From positions 280,680 through 344,679 of the forward strand of contig NZ_JAUFPQ010000023.1 of NCBI RefSeq assembly GCF_030409305.1: 64,000 nt of DNA, read 5' to 3'. Under the pieces are notes generated by a model. That model worked only from the letters and a program-made list of their open reading frames with translations, did no database searches and was not told the origin of the DNA. Below, piece by piece: positions 61,682-64,000 of the stretch. Made by a program: the position numbers and the translations under genes. The first letter of the stretch is position 1. The number at the start of each line of letters is the position of its first letter. This DNA is from Halomonas maura (GTDB lineage Bacteria; Pseudomonadota; Gammaproteobacteria; Pseudomonadales; Halomonadaceae).

Positions 61682-62590
61682 TCAGGCGGCCGGCGCCGGT
61701 TGGCCGAGGCAGGCCGCCAGGCGCGGGTGGGTCCAGACCGGCGCCACCGCGGTGCGCGGCACCGGGCTCATGGTGCCCGGCGCCAGGTGGCCGCCGGGAA
61801 AGTGGAAGTCGCTGCCGACCGAGGCCAACAGTTCGCGCTCCTGGAGCTGGCGGGCCAGGTCGCGGGTGACGTCGGGGTTCTGGAAGCCGCTGACCAGCTC
61901 GGCGGCCTGGCCGCCGGCGGCGCGGAAGTCGTCGAGCAGCAGGCCGCGCTTGCGCCGGGTCAGGCCGTGGCGCAGCGGATGCGCCAGCACGGCCACGCCA
62001 CCGGCATCGAGGATCCAGGCCACCGCCTCGGAGAGGTAGGGCCAGAGGGCCTTGATATCGCCGGGCTTGCCGTTGCCCAGGTACTTGGCGAAGGCTCGGC
62101 CCATGTCGGGTACCAGGCCCGCCGCCACCAGGGCCCGGGCGAAGTCCGGCCGCCCCAGCGGACGGTCCGAGCCGGCCTGCTCCCGGGCGCGGGCCAGGGC
62201 ATCGTCGAGGCCGACCTTCTCCATGCGCTCGGCGATCTTCCGCGAACGGCGCTCCCGGGCCTCGGCCTGGGCGGCGAGACCCGCCACCAGGTCGCCCCGG
62301 GCGCCGTCGGGCAGTAGCCCCACCACATGGATGTTGATGCCGCGCCATTGGGTCGAGAGTTCGGTGGCCGGCAGCACGCACAGCCCCGTCTCGGCGGCGG
62401 CCGCCCGGGCCGCCGCGACGCCGTCCATGGTGTCGTGGTCGGTGAGGGCCATATGGCTCAGGCCGCGCTCCTGGCACAGCGCCACCAGGGCGTCCGGGGC
62501 CAGGGCGCCATCCGAGGCGGTGGAGTGCATGTGCAGGTCGATGGTGAGGGGATCGCCCTCGAAGCGCACGGGAAGTGCATTCATTGGCAT
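61682..62590 (-). CDS. rnm: PHP-domain 5'-3' exoribonuclease, RnmAM (YciV) family
   Basis: A 302-residue PHP-domain protein with metal ligands in DLHMHSTASDG (about 18-28), TDHDT (about 50), AHPLRHGLTRRK and GSDFHFPG. E. coli YciV (RNase AM) matures the 5' ends of rRNA and removes nucleotides from 3',5'-bisphosphates. The start at 62588-62590 (MPMNALPVRF) is likely but the ATG at 62584 is also possible. It is divergent from yciI, the normal arrangement next to yciO. Confidence 0.9.
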   Translation of the reverse strand: MPMNALPVRFEGDPLTIDLHMHSTASDGALAPDALVALCQERGLSHMALTDHDTMDGVAAARAAAAETGLCVLPATELSTQWRGINIHVVGLLPDGARGDLVAGLAAQAEARERRSRKIAERMEKVGLDDALARAREQAGSDRPLGRPDFARALVAAGLVPDMGRAFAKYLGNGKPGDIKALWPYLSEAVAWILDAGGVAVLAHPLRHGLTRRKRGLLLDDFRAAGGQAAELVSGFQNPDVTRDLARQLQERELLASVGSDFHFPGGHLAPGTMSPVPRTAVAPVWTHPRLAACLGQPAPAA

Positions 62591-62706
62591 GACGCCGGCA
62601 GGTGACTTTGTCAGAATAATGACCATGGTGCTCGCGCGACCCTAGCCGGTCAATGGCGAGCCCGTTGCCCACGCGGCGCGAGCCGCTCTGCCTAGGATAT
62701 CCCGCG

Positions 62707-63006
62707 ATGCTCTATGCCATCATCAGTGAAGATGTGAACAACAGCCTGGAGCGGCGCCTGGCCGCACGTCCCGATCACCTGGCCCGCCTCGAGCAGTTGC
62801 GCGACGAGGGCCGCCTGGTACTGGCCGGCCCGCACCCCGCCGTGGACAGCGAGGACCCGGGCGAGGCCGGCTTCACCGGCAGCCTGGTGATCGCCGAGTT
62901 CGAGGACCTGGACAGCGCCCAGGCCTGGGCCGACGCCGACCCCTACATCATCGCCGGGGTCTACGCCAAGGTGACGGTGAAGCCGTTCAAGAAGGCCCTG
63001 CCCTAG
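62707..63006 (+). CDS. yciI: YciI-family protein
   Basis: A 99-residue protein, the size of E. coli YciI (98), with the conserved His/Asp pair in [25 protein letters not shown] (about 21-45). The family has a ferredoxin-like dimeric fold of uncertain catalytic role. The ATG at 62707-62709 is at the correct place; sequence upstream in the same frame is not conserved. Confidence 0.92.
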   Translation: MLYAIISEDVNNSLERRLAARPDHLARLEQLRDEGRLVLAGPHPAVDSEDPGEAGFTGSLVIAEFEDLDSAQAWADADPYIIAGVYAKVTVKPFKKALP

Positions 63007-63049
63007 GGTCATAGGCATCGACGCCGTCCCGGTCGTCGCGCCACCCGAG

Positions 63050-63087
63050 TTATCCACCGGCGGTTTTCCCACAGCATCTGTGGATAA
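63050..63087. promoter_or_regulatory. Cluster of DnaA-box sequences
   Basis: TTATCCACC (63050-63058), TTTCCCACA (63064-63072) and TGTGGATAA (63079-63087) lie within 38 bp between yciI and mnmC. The third is a perfect consensus box on the opposite strand; the first has one mismatch and the middle one is weak. The arrangement is compact enough for cooperative DnaA binding. No oriC genes (dnaA, dnaN) are in the window. Confidence 0.6.
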
Positions 63088-63189
63088 CGCTGTTGAAACG
63101 CCGCGGACGCCTTGCGCCAACCCTGTCGCGATGGTGCCGCGGCGACATCGATCAAAGATTGACCACTCGCCGTTCGCCGGAGTCCCGCC

Positions 63190-64000
63190 GTGACCGCCCC
63201 CGATGCCCTGCCGCCGCTCGCCGGCCTGACGCCCGCCCACCTCGACTGGCGCCGGGACGACAGCGGCGAGACGGCCCCGCATTCCACCGCCTTCGACGAC
63301 GTCTACTTCTCGCGCCATGACGGCCGCGCCGAGACCGAGCATGTGTTCCTGGCCGCCAACCGGCTGCCCGAGCGCTTTGCGGCCTGGCGGGAATCGCGCC
63401 CCTTCGTGATCGGCGAGACCGGCTTCGGCACCGGCCTCAACATGCTCTGTGCCTGGGCCAGCTTCGCGGCCAATGCCCCGGCCGGAGCCCGGCTGCACCT
63501 GGTCTCCACCGAGAAGTACCCGCTGGCCCGTGACGACCTGGCCCGGGCGCTGGCCGCCTGGCCGGATCTCGCCGCGCGGGCCGCCGTGCTGATCGCCCAG
63601 TGGCCCGAGCCGGTGGCCGGCGTGCATCGCCTGTGGCTCGACGAGCGGGTGACCCTCGACCTGCACCTGGGCGACACCGTCGAGCGGCTGCGGCTGCTCG
63701 ACGGCCGGGTCGATGCCTGGTTCCTCGACGGCTTCGCCCCGGCGAAGAACCCCGAGATGTGGCGGCCCGAGCTGTTCGCCGCCATGGCCGCGCGCTCCCG
63801 CCCCGGCGCCAGCTTCGCCACCTTCACCTGCGCCGGGGTGGTCAAGCGCGGCCTCGCCGCCGCCGGCTTCGCCTGGCGCAAGGTGTCCGGCTTCGGCCGC
63901 AAGCGGGAGATGCTGGCCGGCGAGATCGCCGAGCCGCCGGCGGACACCCGCCGCCGGGCGACGCCCTGGTTCAGCCCGCCCGCGCCCCGCCCGGCCCGCC
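63190..64000 (+). CDS. mnmC: tRNA 5-methylaminomethyl-2-thiouridine bifunctional protein MnmC (5' part only)
   Basis: An open frame from a GTG at 63190-63192 to the window edge (270 codons). It encodes the N-terminal methyltransferase half: HLDWRRDDSGETAPHSTAFDDVYFSRHDGRAETEHVFLAANRL, SAM motif IGETGFGTGLNMLCAW, and DAWFLDGFAPAKNPEMWRPELF. These match MnmC, which finishes the mnm5s2U34 wobble modification of tRNA. The FAD-dependent oxidase half must lie to the right of the window. GGAG lies 6 nt before the GTG. The DnaA-box cluster is about 100 bp upstream. Confidence 0.92.
   Translation, partial: MTAPDALPPLAGLTPAHLDWRRDDSGETAPHSTAFDDVYFSRHDGRAETEHVFLAANRLPERFAAWRESRPFVIGETGFGTGLNMLCAWASFAANAPAGARLHLVSTEKYPLARDDLARALAAWPDLAARAAVLIAQWPEPVAGVHRLWLDERVTLDLHLGDTVERLRLLDGRVDAWFLDGFAPAKNPEMWRPELFAAMAARSRPGASFATFTCAGVVKRGLAAAGFAWRKVSGFGRKREMLAGEIAEPPADTRRRATPWFSPPAPRPAR

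Noticed and set aside
63050..63087. Chromosomal origin of replication
   Set aside because: Only three boxes, no AT-rich unwinding region and no dnaA/dnaN/gidA neighbours.

Overview
The window is about 64 kb of high-GC DNA with dense, short-spaced operons. It suggests a Halomonas-like gammaproteobacterium (Halomonadaceae). The grounds are the gene content and order: guaB-guaA, glrK-qseG-glrR upstream-to-downstream as in enterics, argA next to a PiT/DUF47 phosphate pair, yciO-rnm-yciI, mnmC, and several TRAP/TTT carboxylate transporters. The species assignment is inference; no rRNA or tRNA gene was seen.

Layout. 1-3.7 kb: minus-strand capsule/polysaccharide export genes (kpsT cut by the window edge, kpsM, kpsD, a small lipoprotein). 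4.6-11.1 kb: a mixed accessory stretch with a YpsA-like protein, YghU, a YcaQ-like protein, a GlxA-type regulator, a methyltransferase, and two copies of the end of a VOC (glyoxalase-fold) gene, one of them a remnant. 11.3-15.7 kb: a complete four-gene ABC importer of the carbohydrate class. 16-20 kb: cold-shock protein, LysE exporter, RlmA and an MscS-type channel. 20-25.3 kb: a TetR/dehydrogenase pair around a double palindrome, then a GST plus PNPOx-ferredoxin-reductase fusion divergent from a LysR gene. 25.6-26.5 kb: a methyltransferase and a small basic protein.

26.6-30.2 kb is a strikingly AT-rich island. It encodes a RloC/PrrC-like AAA_13 ATPase with a zinc-hook CxxC and a possible anticodon-nuclease Arg-Glu-His triad, followed by a GIY-YIG (T5orf172-like) protein. 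It looks like a two-gene phage-defence module. Next to it the last 179 bp of guaA are duplicated (30241-30419 and 31572-31750). The two copies bracket a 1.15-kb insert that carries only a zeta-toxin-like kinase gene, a tiny overlapping gene and terminators, which has the form of a minimal toxin island at the guaA integration hot spot.

31.6-35.6 kb: guaA, guaB and an alpha/beta hydrolase. 35.7-43.8 kb: a CGNR regulator, then a translationally coupled response regulator/sensor/binding-protein operon divergent from tctC-tctB-tctA-abrB, a tricarboxylate uptake locus with a probable regulator operator between them. 43.8-49.5 kb: a split AtuA-family protein with a TAXI-type TRAP transporter and a LysR regulator. 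49.6-54.4 kb: xseA and the glrK-qseG-glrR signalling operon. Upstream of glrK there is an apparent sigma-54 promoter, three GlrR-like palindromes, an IHF-like site and an orphan terminator. Together they predict a small RNA in the position that glmY occupies in enteric bacteria. 55.4-64 kb: argA, a 16-copy 7-bp tandem repeat, pit and its DUF47 partner, a CYTH phosphatase, a voltage-gated-type K+ channel, yciO, rnm, yciI, a cluster of DnaA boxes, and mnmC running off the right edge.
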